Of a DNA stretch of 64,000 nt, positions 49,995 through 58,316 are shown in pieces (the first letter of the stretch is position 1; every line of letters begins with the position of its first letter). The DNA is taken from positions 1,733,562 through 1,797,561 of the forward strand of contig AP031382.1 in the NCBI GenBank assembly GCA_040371205.1, written 5' to 3'. The translations under genes and the position numbers were made by a program. The notes under the pieces are model-generated. The model was not told where the DNA came from and made no database searches. It saw only the letters and a list, made by a program, of their open reading frames with translations. This DNA is from Rhodanobacter sp. GTDB lineage: Bacteria > Pseudomonadota > Gammaproteobacteria > Xanthomonadales > Rhodanobacteraceae.

Positions 49995-51089
49995 ATGAAT
50001 CATACGCTGATCCAGATAGATGTCACCGCCTCCACACTGGACCTGGCGGCGCTGGATGCGTCGAGCCAGGCCGCCGCCGCGGCGTTCGTCGCCGCCGGCA
50101 CCGCGCCGAATACCGTGCGCAGCTACCGCAGCGCCCTCACCTACTGGGCGGCGTGGCTGCAGGGCCGCTACGGCGCGGCGTTCGGCGCGGCGCCGCTGCC
50201 GCCGGCGGTCGCGGTGCAGTTCGTGCTGGACCACCTGGCGTGCCCGCGCGACGACGGCACCTGGGAACACCTGCTGCCGCCCACGCTGGACACTGCGCTG
50301 GTCGGCGCCGGCATCAAGGGTCATCCGGGCCCCCTGGCCTACAACACGGTCAGCCACCGGTTGGCGGTGCTGGCCAGCTGGCATCGGGCCCACGGCTGGG
50401 ACAGCCCGAACGAAGCGCCGGCCGTGAAGACCTTGCTGCGCCAAGCCCGTAAAGCGCAGGCCCGTCAGGGCGTCAGCGTGCGCAAGAAGACCGCCGTGGT
50501 CGCCGAACCACTCCAGGCGATGCTCGCCACCTGCACCGACGGCCTGCGCGGCGTGCGCGATCGCGCCCTGCTGCTGCTCGCCTGGAGCGGTGGCGGCCGC
50601 CGCCGCTCGGAGGTCGTGGGCTTGCAGGTCACCGACGTGCGGAGGCTCGATGCCGACACCTGGGTGTACGCGCTCGGCGCCACCAAGACGCATACGGATG
50701 GCGTACGCCGCGAAAAGCCGCTGCGGGGTGAGGCCGCCCACGCCCTGGCGGCGTGGCTCGCCGCGGCGCCGGCGACCACCGGTCCCCTCTTCCGCCGCCT
50801 GCACCGCGGCGGCGCCGTCGGGACCACCGCGCTCACCGCCGACCACGTGGCACGGCTGGTCCAACGGCGCGCAAAGCTGGCCGGGCTCGCCGGCGACTGG
50901 GCCGCCCACAGCCTGCGCTCGGGCTTCGTCACCGAAGCCGGACGCCAGGGCGTGCCCCTCGGCGAGGTGATGGCGATGACCGAACACCGCGGCGTCGGCA
51001 CCGTGATGGGGTATTTCCAGGCGGGCAGTCTACTCAACAGTCGCGCGGCGGACCTATTAGAAACGGGAAAAGCTGTGAAACTCAGCTAA
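49995..51089 (+). CDS. Tyrosine site-specific recombinase/integrase
   Basis: A 364-residue recombinase (from ATG 49995; an in-frame GTG at 49986 would add three). SAM-like N-terminal domain (NTVRSYRSALTYWAAWLQGRY, as NTVRSYRSALTYW and AAWLQGRY) is followed by the catalytic domain: Arg in WSGGGRRRSEVVGL, HxxR in HSLRSGFVTEAG, and MTEHRGVGTVMGYFQAG holding the last His/Arg and the nucleophilic tyrosine. GC content is as high as the core genome, unlike its neighbours, so it came separately from the defence and lanthipeptide genes. It may mobilise the KfrA-associated unit. Confidence 0.85.
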   Translation: MNHTLIQIDVTASTLDLAALDASSQAAAAAFVAAGTAPNTVRSYRSALTYWAAWLQGRYGAAFGAAPLPPAVAVQFVLDHLACPRDDGTWEHLLPPTLDTALVGAGIKGHPGPLAYNTVSHRLAVLASWHRAHGWDSPNEAPAVKTLLRQARKAQARQGVSVRKKTAVVAEPLQAMLATCTDGLRGVRDRALLLLAWSGGGRRRSEVVGLQVTDVRRLDADTWVYALGATKTHTDGVRREKPLRGEAAHALAAWLAAAPATTGPLFRRLHRGGAVGTTALTADHVARLVQRRAKLAGLAGDWAAHSLRSGFVTEAGRQGVPLGEVMAMTEHRGVGTVMGYFQAGSLLNSRAADLLETGKAVKLS

Positions 51090-51478
51090 CGCCGCCGAGA
51101 ACTCACAAGGCGTGACCGGAACCCAAGCGAGCTCAAGCGATCATCAGGGATGACGCCCGTGGTCCGACTCGTCGCCTTGCTGCGACTCTCACGCGGCGGT
51201 CGCGGTTTCACTCATTCGCGCCGAATGTGTGCGACTAGCTGAGGCACTCCGGGCGCGACGTGTTACGGATCCGATTCTCGCCACGTGGCTCCGAGCGACC
51301 ACGGAGGATCCACTGCCGAGGTTCGCTTTAGCTTGCAACAAGGTGGAAATGGATAGAGCGCAAGAAGTGAGCTCGGTCTTCAACGTGGCTTTGCTTTCTA
51401 GCCGACGAATTGGCGGAGTGATCGGCGCTTCTTGAGAGTCCTCCCCCGCCTTAACAGACGCACGGCAGCGCGCCGACC
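51090..51478. other. Gene-free stretch between integrase and nuclease relic
   Basis: About 390 bases. Only short frames without family features are present (largest 68 codons at 51229), with mixed composition, so it looks like decayed or spacer sequence. Nothing recognisable. Confidence 0.4.
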
Positions 51479-53363
51479 CTACTGACCGGGATCCGCTCCA
51501 CCATCCAGGCGGCTGCGTACCAGTGCGTTGAGCTTGCCCAGCCGAACGAACTGCGTCAGCACCGGACGCGGCACGTGGCGCATGAACGGGAAGATGCGCG
51601 GGCATACGTACAAGTCCTCGATCCGCTGCTCGACGGCGGGCCCCGCGGGCCACTTCAATAGCTCGAGCAGTCGCGCAGCATGGGTCTCCAGGAACGCGTG
51701 TCGACGTGCGATCTTCGCTAATTGGCCCGTCGTCGGCGTCTTCCCGAAGACCTCTTCGCGAAGACGTCGCATGTCCTTGATGCAAAACGCTGGCTTGTTG
51801 TACTTGCACTCGACCATAAACCACCGGTTGTCCTCCGGACGGTAGGCCAATACGTCGAAATCGCCGACATCCTCGAAGCCTTCTAGCGGGAACCGCCGGT
51901 GGAAATCAACGCCGTGCTCGAAGTACGTCAGATGCCGGCCAAGCACCTCCACGGTGCGCACTTCCAGATCATCTTCAATATGCTTCTTGATCGAGGCGGC
52001 GACCTCTTCGATCTGTGGGTACCCAAAGTCGGCCGGCGGGTAGCCGTCCGAAAACGTGCCATTCCAGATGCCGAAGGCCCGATGCGCTGCCGCCGCACCC
52101 CACAACAGTCTGTCCTGCCCGATGCGCAGCACCGGACGAATGCCGTAGCGGTGCACGCGCTTGCGGTGCTCCCAGATAGGCACATCACCTTCCTCGAGCT
52201 CGCGAGCGGCCAGCACGCATACCCTGCCCGCGTCCAAGGTCAGAAAGTCCAATGCTGCCTCTACTTCAGCCTGCGGCATGGGTGGCGACATGTGCGCGAC
52301 AAGCGTGGCCAGCACGTCGGCCTTTGAGCCTTCGTACGACCACGCCAGCGGCACCGCCCCTTCCCTGGCACTCACCCACCGACCCAGAACCGCCAACACG
52401 GGCAACAGGGTGGTCAGGGGAAAACCGACACTGTTCACGAAGGCCGTGTTGAGCCGTTGCCGCTCCGCCTCGTCCATCGACGCGACGCGGTCTTCGTCAT
52501 CGTCACGCTCCAGCAGCTCGTTCGCGGCTTCGTGCTGGTAGGCGTGGTCATCGCCGCCTTCATAGAAGACTTCGGGGATGAACTCGCTATCCACGTCGAC
52601 GCCGCCGACTTCCAGTTCGTTGTGCAGGGTGTCGCTCGCCCCATACAGGACCAGCAGCCAATCCACTTGGGCAAGCAATCTTTGCCACTCCTCCACCGAG
52701 GGCACCCTGCCCCCCGATAGGCCACGGCTATACCCGAGCTCCAGCAGGTAGCGCACGTTCCGCGTCGCCCGAATGAACTCCTCGTGCGCCTTGGCCTGCT
52801 CCTCGATGCGATCGAAGTCGACTTCGTGCGTAAGACTCATGCGAAGCCTCGTGCTCTCGCTATCGTACTCGGCCACCAAATGATCGAACTGCTGAACCGC
52901 AAGTCGAACGAGGGCTTGCCGATCAAGCTGGCGGACGTGTTCGTGCACCAACGACCGATAGCGATCTCGAATCTTGTCGATTACCGCCTTGGCCGGCTTG
53001 AGTTCGTAGCGACCGGGTGCGATGCCCTCGGCACGGAACTCCATTGCCAGATCGCGCCGGGCCAGTTTGAAGTGCTCAAGATCAGCCGAAATCGGATCGG
53101 CATGATCAGGCACGTCTACCGTTCGCTCCCGGTGCGAAAGGGTGAAGCGAGGCGTTCGGTCCGCCGTGGCCGCCAACGCCCGCAGCACCTGCTCATCGAG
53201 TGAAATTTCCAACAGTGCACACACGCCGCGGAGCCACTCGCTGGCGCAGAAGGCCTCGAACCGGGCATTGGAGGCATCTTCCAAGTCCACGGCGACCTGA
53301 GACAGGTTGACCTCGACTTCAAGGACCAGCGAATCGGCGTTGCGTTCGCAGATCTTCCACGAG
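51479..53363 (-). pseudogene. PD-(D/E)XK nuclease-type protein, 5' end lost to an IS element
   Basis: About 628 codons remain on the minus strand from the IS left end. Early part: helical, with LEHFKLARRDLAMEFRAEG. Late part: VGDFDVLAYRPEDNRWFMVECKYNKPAF near the C terminus (short pieces GDFDVLAYRPEDNRW and FMVECKYNKPAF), where Asp and Glu-Cys-Lys form a PD-(D/E)XK nuclease core, and a DNA/RNA-processing role in defence is likely. The N terminus is replaced by IS sequence and no continuing frame was found on the other side, so it is probably inactive. Confidence 0.7.
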
Positions 53364-53367
53364 GGTT

Positions 53368-54228
53368 CTACCCCGAAATCACGGACGGTTGTGAAAGGGT
53401 GGAAAACTTCAGATCCTGCTTTGCCTGCCTGCGCCGCATTCTCGGATTGTGGAACCGCTCGATGTATTCGAACACATCGGCTCTTGCTGCATCGAGCGTC
53501 GGATATTTCATGCGGTAGACACGCTCGCGCTTGAGCTGGCCGAAGAAGCCCTCGCAAGCCGCGTTGTCCCCGCAATGGCCGACCGCGCTCATCGAGCACA
53601 CCAACGCATTGGCCACCAGATAGTCCTGGTAGTCGCCGCTGCGGAACTGGCTGCCACGATCCGAATGCAGGATCACCGGCTCGCCTCCCTGGCGCTGCCA
53701 CACGGCCATCTGCACGGCCCGGATCACCATCTGCCGGTCTTGCCGATGATGCATCGACCAACCCACGACCCGGTGGTCGAACAGGTCCAGCACGATGCAT
53801 AGGTACAGCTTGCCTTCGTCGGTCTTGATCTCGGTGATGTCGGTGACCCACTTGGTCTCCGGCTCCTGTGCGGTGAAGTCCCGTTCCAGCCAGTTGCGCA
53901 CGCCCGGTGGGGCCAGTCCCGGTTGAGCCCGCTGGCCGCGCCGCTTCTTGCGTGGCCAGCCCTGCAGGCCATCGGCCGCCATCAGACGCGCCACCCGGTT
54001 CAGGCTGGCCGACTCGCCTTCCGCGGCGAGGTCCTCATGCATCCGTCCCGCCCCCAACACGCCACGGCTGTCCTCGTGCAGTGCACGGATGCGGCCGAGC
54101 AGGCGATCGTTGTCGGCTTGGCGGGCACTGGGCATGCGCTTGCTCCAATCGTAGTAGCCACTGGTCGACACCCGCAGACAGCGGCACATCAGCCGAACCG
54201 GAAACTCGTTGCGGCAACGTTCGATCAC
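53368..54228 (-). CDS. IS3-family transposase OrfB (DDE integrase domain)
   Basis: A 286-residue catalytic subunit of the rve integrase fold. DDE motifs: first Asp in [17 protein letters not shown], second in [16 protein letters not shown], Glu in [20 protein letters not shown]_21 head ([20 protein letters not shown]) binds the ends. It ends inside the left inverted repeat. The start is not a normal ATG context: OrfAB is normally made by a -1 frameshift from orfA. Confidence 0.9.
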   Translation of the reverse strand: MIERCRNEFPVRLMCRCLRVSTSGYYDWSKRMPSARQADNDRLLGRIRALHEDSRGVLGAGRMHEDLAAEGESASLNRVARLMAADGLQGWPRKKRRGQRAQPGLAPPGVRNWLERDFTAQEPETKWVTDITEIKTDEGKLYLCIVLDLFDHRVVGWSMHHRQDRQMVIRAVQMAVWQRQGGEPVILHSDRGSQFRSGDYQDYLVANALVCSMSAVGHCGDNAACEGFFGQLKRERVYRMKYPTLDAARADVFEYIERFHNPRMRRRQAKQDLKFSTLSQPSVISG

Positions 54229-54236
54229 CTGATACC

Positions 54237-54524
54237 TCAGGATGATCCCTTGGCAAAGAACGTCGCCGCTTCGCGCAAAAAATCCCGCTCCTTCTTCACC
54301 CGGGCCAGCTCGCGCTTGAGCCTCGCCAGCTCCTCATCCCGCGGCGTTCCGCTACCGCCAAACGCGACCGACCCCTGGCTGTTGGACTCCCGTTTCCAGC
54401 GGGTCAACAGGTTCTCCCGGACCCCCAGCTCGCGGGCCACTTGGGCGCAAGTGACACCCGGCTGCCTGGCCTGTTCAACCGCACCGCGCTTGAACTCCGC
54501 ACTGAACTTTCTTCGCTTCGACAT
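54237..54524 (-). CDS. IS3-family transposase OrfA (helix-turn-helix)
   Basis: A 95-residue DNA-binding subunit: [39 protein letters not shown] (helix-turn-helix) and a leucine/lysine coiled coil ([19 protein letters not shown]). Start at 54524; the longer upstream frame crosses the IS end and is not part of the protein. The stop at 54237 is 9 bases before the first in-frame base of the annotated orfB. Confidence 0.9.
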   Translation of the reverse strand: MSKRRKFSAEFKRGAVEQARQPGVTCAQVARELGVRENLLTRWKRESNSQGSVAFGGSGTPRDEELARLKRELARVKKERDFLREAATFFAKGSS

Positions 54525-54693
54525 GAACACTCCTCTGGGCCTCGAGCGGCCCTTTTGTAAGTGTCCGTGAAATCGGGGGTGAACCCCGACGAGCAACATC
54601 AGGACAGCGCACGCACGAAGTGGGAGGGGCGCCTGCAAGTGAGGGCTCGGCCCCGGACTGCGCAAATCGCGCATGAAGTTCGTGTCGAGCGTC

Positions 54694-54711
54694 GCATAAA
54701 CTAGTTTATGC
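54694..54711. promoter_or_regulatory. Perfect 18-base palindrome (operator-like)
   Basis: GCATAAACTAGTTTATGC is its own reverse complement. It lies 110 bases outside the IS right end and 650 bases before lanA. Size and symmetry suit a dimeric repressor site, but no adjacent regulator gene remains. Confidence 0.4.
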
Positions 54712-55222
54712 TGACCCGATTGTAGTCCTTCGCCTACAGACACTCGTTATGGCTTTGATGTAGCGTCAAAGAAGATGAAATCATAGGGGAACGCATTATG
54801 ATTATCATGCCGCCTCGTTCGAGGCTGAAAGTGGGCATGCAATATGTCCATTGTCGTCCCTGTCGCCTGCTGGCGTGGCGCAACATGCCGCACAACGTAT
54901 GCGCGGCGACACCGCCGCTGTATCTATTCAGTGATAGTCGACCTTGCAGCGTTCATACATTCGCGGATGCCGATTACCATTATAGATTTATGCGATAACT
55001 CTATGGGTGCTTCGAGATAACTCATAGGCGATTTAACCCTATTTGACGTTTTCTCTGATCACACTTAAAAGTGCTTGGGGGCAATTTGTGTTGCACCGGA
55101 GTCTATCAAAGGTTCGGAGCCAAGGTGGCATTGCAGGCAAAGGTCTGCATATCATTGAGGACAACTTAAGACGCTTCAACGTGTTTTGCAGGCGTGATGT
55201 ATATTAGGATTGAGCTCGACAC

Positions 55223-55252
55223 TTGACACGGTTCACGACATTCATTTTAAAT
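55223..55252 (+). promoter_or_regulatory. Predicted promoter of lanA
   Basis: TTGACA (55223-55228, perfect -35) and TTAAAT (55247-55252) at 18-base spacing, about 90 bases before the precursor gene start. It is the strongest promoter-like signal in the region. Confidence 0.55.
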
Positions 55253-55345
55253 ACGCTTAGCAAGCCCAGAAGGGTTTGCACGTCGGCTTGGAAGCCGCTA
55301 TACGGCAACAGGCCTCACTCGTAAGTTGAACTAAGGAGAGAATCA

Positions 55346-55477
55346 ATGACAAACGTAATGCATTTGCAGACCCTTGATCTCGATTCGAATGCTCCGGAAG
55401 TGGCTTCCTGCGTTTCGTGGCAGAGCTGTACGTCCAGCGTCAGCAGTAAGACGAAGGGCGAAGGTCAAGGCGGCTAA
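55346..55477 (+). CDS. Class III lanthipeptide precursor (lanA)
   Basis: A 43-residue peptide with the Shine-Dalgarno AAGGAGAG. Leader (residues 1-20) contains LQTLDLDSN, similar to the L-x-L-D-L element recognised by class III synthetases. The core SCVSWQSCTSSVSS fits the labionin rule Ser-X2-Ser-X2-5-Cys at Ser21, Ser24 and Cys28. Further Ser/Thr (29-34) could be dehydrated, and Cys22 is free or could pair. The tail is KTKGEGQGG. It lies directly before the LanKC synthetase gene, so assignment rests on position plus motifs. Confidence 0.8.
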   Translation: MTNVMHLQTLDLDSNAPEVASCVSWQSCTSSVSSKTKGEGQGG

Positions 55478-55483
55478 GCAAAT

Positions 55484-55516
55484 AGAAGGGGTGGGCACAG
55501 CCCACCCCTTCTTTAT
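55484..55516 (+). terminator. Attenuator between lanA and lanKC
   Basis: A perfect 13-bp stem (55484-55496 and 55500-55512, arms AGAAGGGGTGGGC / GCCCACCCCTTCT, loop ACA) followed by TTATTGTT. It lies just after the precursor stop, as usual for lanthipeptide operons, and would keep peptide mRNA above synthetase mRNA. Confidence 0.8.
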
Positions 55517-55583
55517 TGTTGAAATAGGAAGTTGACCACGGTCTCAAAAATTCCTTGACTAGGTGGTAGCGATTGGAGAGATC

Positions 55584-58292
55584 ATGAAAGATCACCCGTA
55601 CATGATGTACACACTTCTGAGCAAGGTATTCTACGAGTCCCTAAGTCAGCGTAAACCATCAGACGAATATCTAAATGTCGTCAGGCCCCTTCTGCCAGCT
55701 GGTTGGCATACCAGTAATCACGGCGTGTGGACCGAGGTCACACCTCCTGATGCCGTGGGTCTAGGGCATGGATGGAAGATCCATCTCTCCGTTATACCTA
55801 TGCATGCGAAAGACATGCTTACCTTCGTTGTTCCTGAACTGGTCAGAGCAAATGTGTCATTTAAATTTTGCGCCGACCTGCAGATGCTTGAGCTTACACT
55901 AAATAAGAATTGGCCTCGCACACAAGTTGGAAAGTTCATCACTATCTATCCATCCTCAGCAGAGAATTTTAAATCTGTAATTGAGGCGTTGCACCCACTC
56001 ACGGATAAGTTCGTTGGACCGCATATCCTCACGGATAATATCTATAAAAACAGCATGGTCCTACACTACCGTTACGGAGCGCATATTGAAGACTACCGGC
56101 TCGACGCATATGGATATCGAATTCCAGGATATCGATTGGGCGATGGATCATGGGTCGACGATATACGTAAGCCTGGCCTATTTAACCCTTTGAATCTCGA
56201 TGTTGACTTGGGCGATAAGATCTCGTCGAGCGGCATTGAGAATTCGCGTTCAAGCGTGCTACTCAACGGTCACTACCGAGTCGAAAAGGCGATCAAGTTC
56301 AGTGGCGAGGGTGGCATGTACTATGGTGTAGACGAGCGAGACGGCCTACAAGTTGTGGTACGGGAGCAACGCCGATTGCTTGGTGCGATCTTAGGGGTTG
56401 ACGGTCTCGAACCAGGCTACACGCTAAAGAAGGAAGCGGCAATCCTTCAGAAGCTGGATGGTTGCGGTTTTACGCCACGTTACGTGGATCATTTTGAAGA
56501 GGAAGGACACTGGTTTCTCGTGCAGGAGCGGCTGAATGGTGCTGATACGCTCTGGGGTTACTCCATGGCGTTTTACTTCAATAGCGAAAACCAAACTCCG
56601 AGCCAAACTTTCGAATCTTTGAGAACGGTCGTGCGTAACATCGCCACGGCCCTTAAGGCTATACATTCGTTTGGCGTAGTACTGCGCGATCTCACGCGGA
56701 CTAATGTGCTTATTACTACTGATAACGAGGTGCGCTTTGTCGATTTTGAGTTCTCCCATGACCTCACAATCGATTCGCACTGGGTCGCCGGATGGACGGC
56801 TGGTTATGCCTCAGCAGATCAACGAGCCGACAGACGACCGTCATTAGCTGATGACTATTATGCATTCGGCGCCTTGATCCTTGACCTTATCACCTATAGC
56901 GCGTCGGGATTCGACTTAAACAGGGCTGGCCTATTTCGGAAGCTCGATATGAACTTGGCTGATTTGGGGTTGCCCGCACACCTGGCTGACATGGTTCGCG
57001 GCCTAACACAGCAGGACCCTGCGGAACGGTGGGACATTGATAGCGCTATAGCACACCTAGACGGCATCGAGCCTCCCGATGACAAAAGGCCGCTTTTCCC
57101 CACGCTGTCGAGAAATCTATCGACGTATGATCGAAAAGCCTATTCACCAATCTTGGCCGAGATTGATCTATTTTTCGACAGTTCGATCACTCTCACTCGA
57201 TCGGACCGCCTATGGCCCGGATCAGCCGAGATATGGGCTACAAACCCAGTAAACCTAATGTATGGTGCAACCGGGTGTGCATATTTTCTTCTTCGTCACC
57301 GTGGATACGTGGAAGATGCAATCCTAGACTGGATTGCTGCCCGGGCCACTATATTGAATTGTCCGCCAGGATTATTCTCCGGCTTGGCCGGCGTAGCGAG
57401 TTTGCTGCTCGACAGTGGGCGTGTCGAGCAGGCCGTCAAAATGCTTGACGGGGCTATGAATGGCATGACCTCCGATTTGCCGCACGGGTTGCTGACCGGC
57501 TTCGCGGGTGTGGGCCTCGCCTACATCCGCTTCTACCTTGCGACTGGAGAATCGCGCCATCTTGAACGTGCGATTGAACTAGCTGAGCGGATCCTCGGCC
57601 AAGCGGAGGTGGACGCCAAAGGCATTCACTGGAAAGTTGGTGGGCGGACACCGCTTGGCTTTGCCACGGGCCAAAGCGGCGTGGCTCTTTTTCTCATATA
57701 TTTGGCTGTCGCTGCGAAGCGTGATGATCTGCTTCGATATGGCACCGAAGCACTAGATTTTGATCTCTCGCACCGGGTGGATCGTGCGGGTCAGATACTC
57801 TGGCAGCAGTTCGCGGAATCCGCATCGAACGAGCCACATACCCCACACGTAATGGCAGGTACGGCTGGCATAGGTGCGGTTGCATTACGGGCCTGGCTTG
57901 CGACTGGCAATGAAGATTACTTACGCGTGGCGCAGGAGTGCGCTCGATCAGTGAGCGAGCGGTTCTCCAACAAGATATGGCAGATGGAAGGACTATCAGG
58001 CATGGGCGAACTACTTATCGACATGGCACAGTTGGCGCCAACTCCTACCGACGATTTCATCAGGAGTGCATGTTACCTCGCCGATGGTATCTTGCCCTAT
58101 GGCATTAACCGGACAGAACAAGGGGAGTTCCAGGGTACCGCCTTCGGTGGTTTCGATCACTTTCGAGTCTGCTCCGACTATGGATATGGGACTGCAGGCA
58201 TCGGTATCTTTCTCGACAGACTCGTCAACGATCGACAGAGGTTGTTCATGCCAGATGAACTATTCAATATCTCAAGCAGGTGTTCTCGATGA
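55584..58292 (+). CDS. Class III lanthionine synthetase LanKC
   Basis: A 902-residue three-domain enzyme. It has a phosphothreonine-lyase-type N terminus (about 1-215), a kinase domain (about 225-500; catalytic VVLRDLTRTNVLI with Asp near 369, and FVDFEFSHD), and a LanC-like cyclase end (about 520-902) of repeated Gly-rich helices (LPHGLLTGFAGVGLAYIR, GFATGQSGVALFL). The zinc ligands of class I, II and IV LanC (Cys and Cys-His) are absent; GFATGQSG stands where GxCHG is expected, so class III, not IV. Start at ATG 55584 follows GGAGAG. It would phosphorylate, eliminate and cyclise LanA. Confidence 0.88.
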   Translation: MKDHPYMMYTLLSKVFYESLSQRKPSDEYLNVVRPLLPAGWHTSNHGVWTEVTPPDAVGLGHGWKIHLSVIPMHAKDMLTFVVPELVRANVSFKFCADLQMLELTLNKNWPRTQVGKFITIYPSSAENFKSVIEALHPLTDKFVGPHILTDNIYKNSMVLHYRYGAHIEDYRLDAYGYRIPGYRLGDGSWVDDIRKPGLFNPLNLDVDLGDKISSSGIENSRSSVLLNGHYRVEKAIKFSGEGGMYYGVDERDGLQVVVREQRRLLGAILGVDGLEPGYTLKKEAAILQKLDGCGFTPRYVDHFEEEGHWFLVQERLNGADTLWGYSMAFYFNSENQTPSQTFESLRTVVRNIATALKAIHSFGVVLRDLTRTNVLITTDNEVRFVDFEFSHDLTIDSHWVAGWTAGYASADQRADRRPSLADDYYAFGALILDLITYSASGFDLNRAGLFRKLDMNLADLGLPAHLADMVRGLTQQDPAERWDIDSAIAHLDGIEPPDDKRPLFPTLSRNLSTYDRKAYSPILAEIDLFFDSSITLTRSDRLWPGSAEIWATNPVNLMYGATGCAYFLLRHRGYVEDAILDWIAARATILNCPPGLFSGLAGVASLLLDSGRVEQAVKMLDGAMNGMTSDLPHGLLTGFAGVGLAYIRFYLATGESRHLERAIELAERILGQAEVDAKGIHWKVGGRTPLGFATGQSGVALFLIYLAVAAKRDDLLRYGTEALDFDLSHRVDRAGQILWQQFAESASNEPHTPHVMAGTAGIGAVALRAWLATGNEDYLRVAQECARSVSERFSNKIWQMEGLSGMGELLIDMAQLAPTPTDDFIRSACYLADGILPYGINRTEQGEFQGTAFGGFDHFRVCSDYGYGTAGIGIFLDRLVNDRQRLFMPDELFNISSRCSR

Positions 58293-58316
58293 TTATGTGC
58301 AAGGGCTCTGCGACCT

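Larger units (their letters stand above)
53364..54585 (-). mobile_element. IS3-family insertion sequence (about 1.2 kb)
   Basis: Terminal inverted repeats lie at 53364-53386 and 54563-54585: outer ends GGTTCTACCCCGA and GGTTCACCCCCGA, inner ends TCACGGAC, matching at 19 of 23 positions. Between them are orfA and orfB on the minus strand with IS3-type DDE features. No clear target-site duplication is visible at the flanks, so the exact outer base may be off by a few. Confidence 0.85.
54586..55345. other. Intergenic region ahead of the lanthipeptide cluster
   Basis: 760 bases of AT-rich DNA without a convincing gene; a 66-codon frame at 54798 has no family features. It holds the 18-base palindrome at 54694 and, near its end, the lanA promoter. 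Confidence 0.5.

Noticed and set aside
53360-54590. Target-site duplication for the IS3-family element
   Set aside because: The bases just outside the two ends do not match, so none is claimed.
54798-54998. 66-codon plus-strand frame between IS and lanthipeptide cluster
   Set aside because: No Shine-Dalgarno of note, no motif, and no operon context.
55584-58292. Assignment of the synthetase as class IV (LanL)
   Set aside because: Zinc-binding Cys and Cys-His of LanL/LanC cyclases are absent, so class III fits better.
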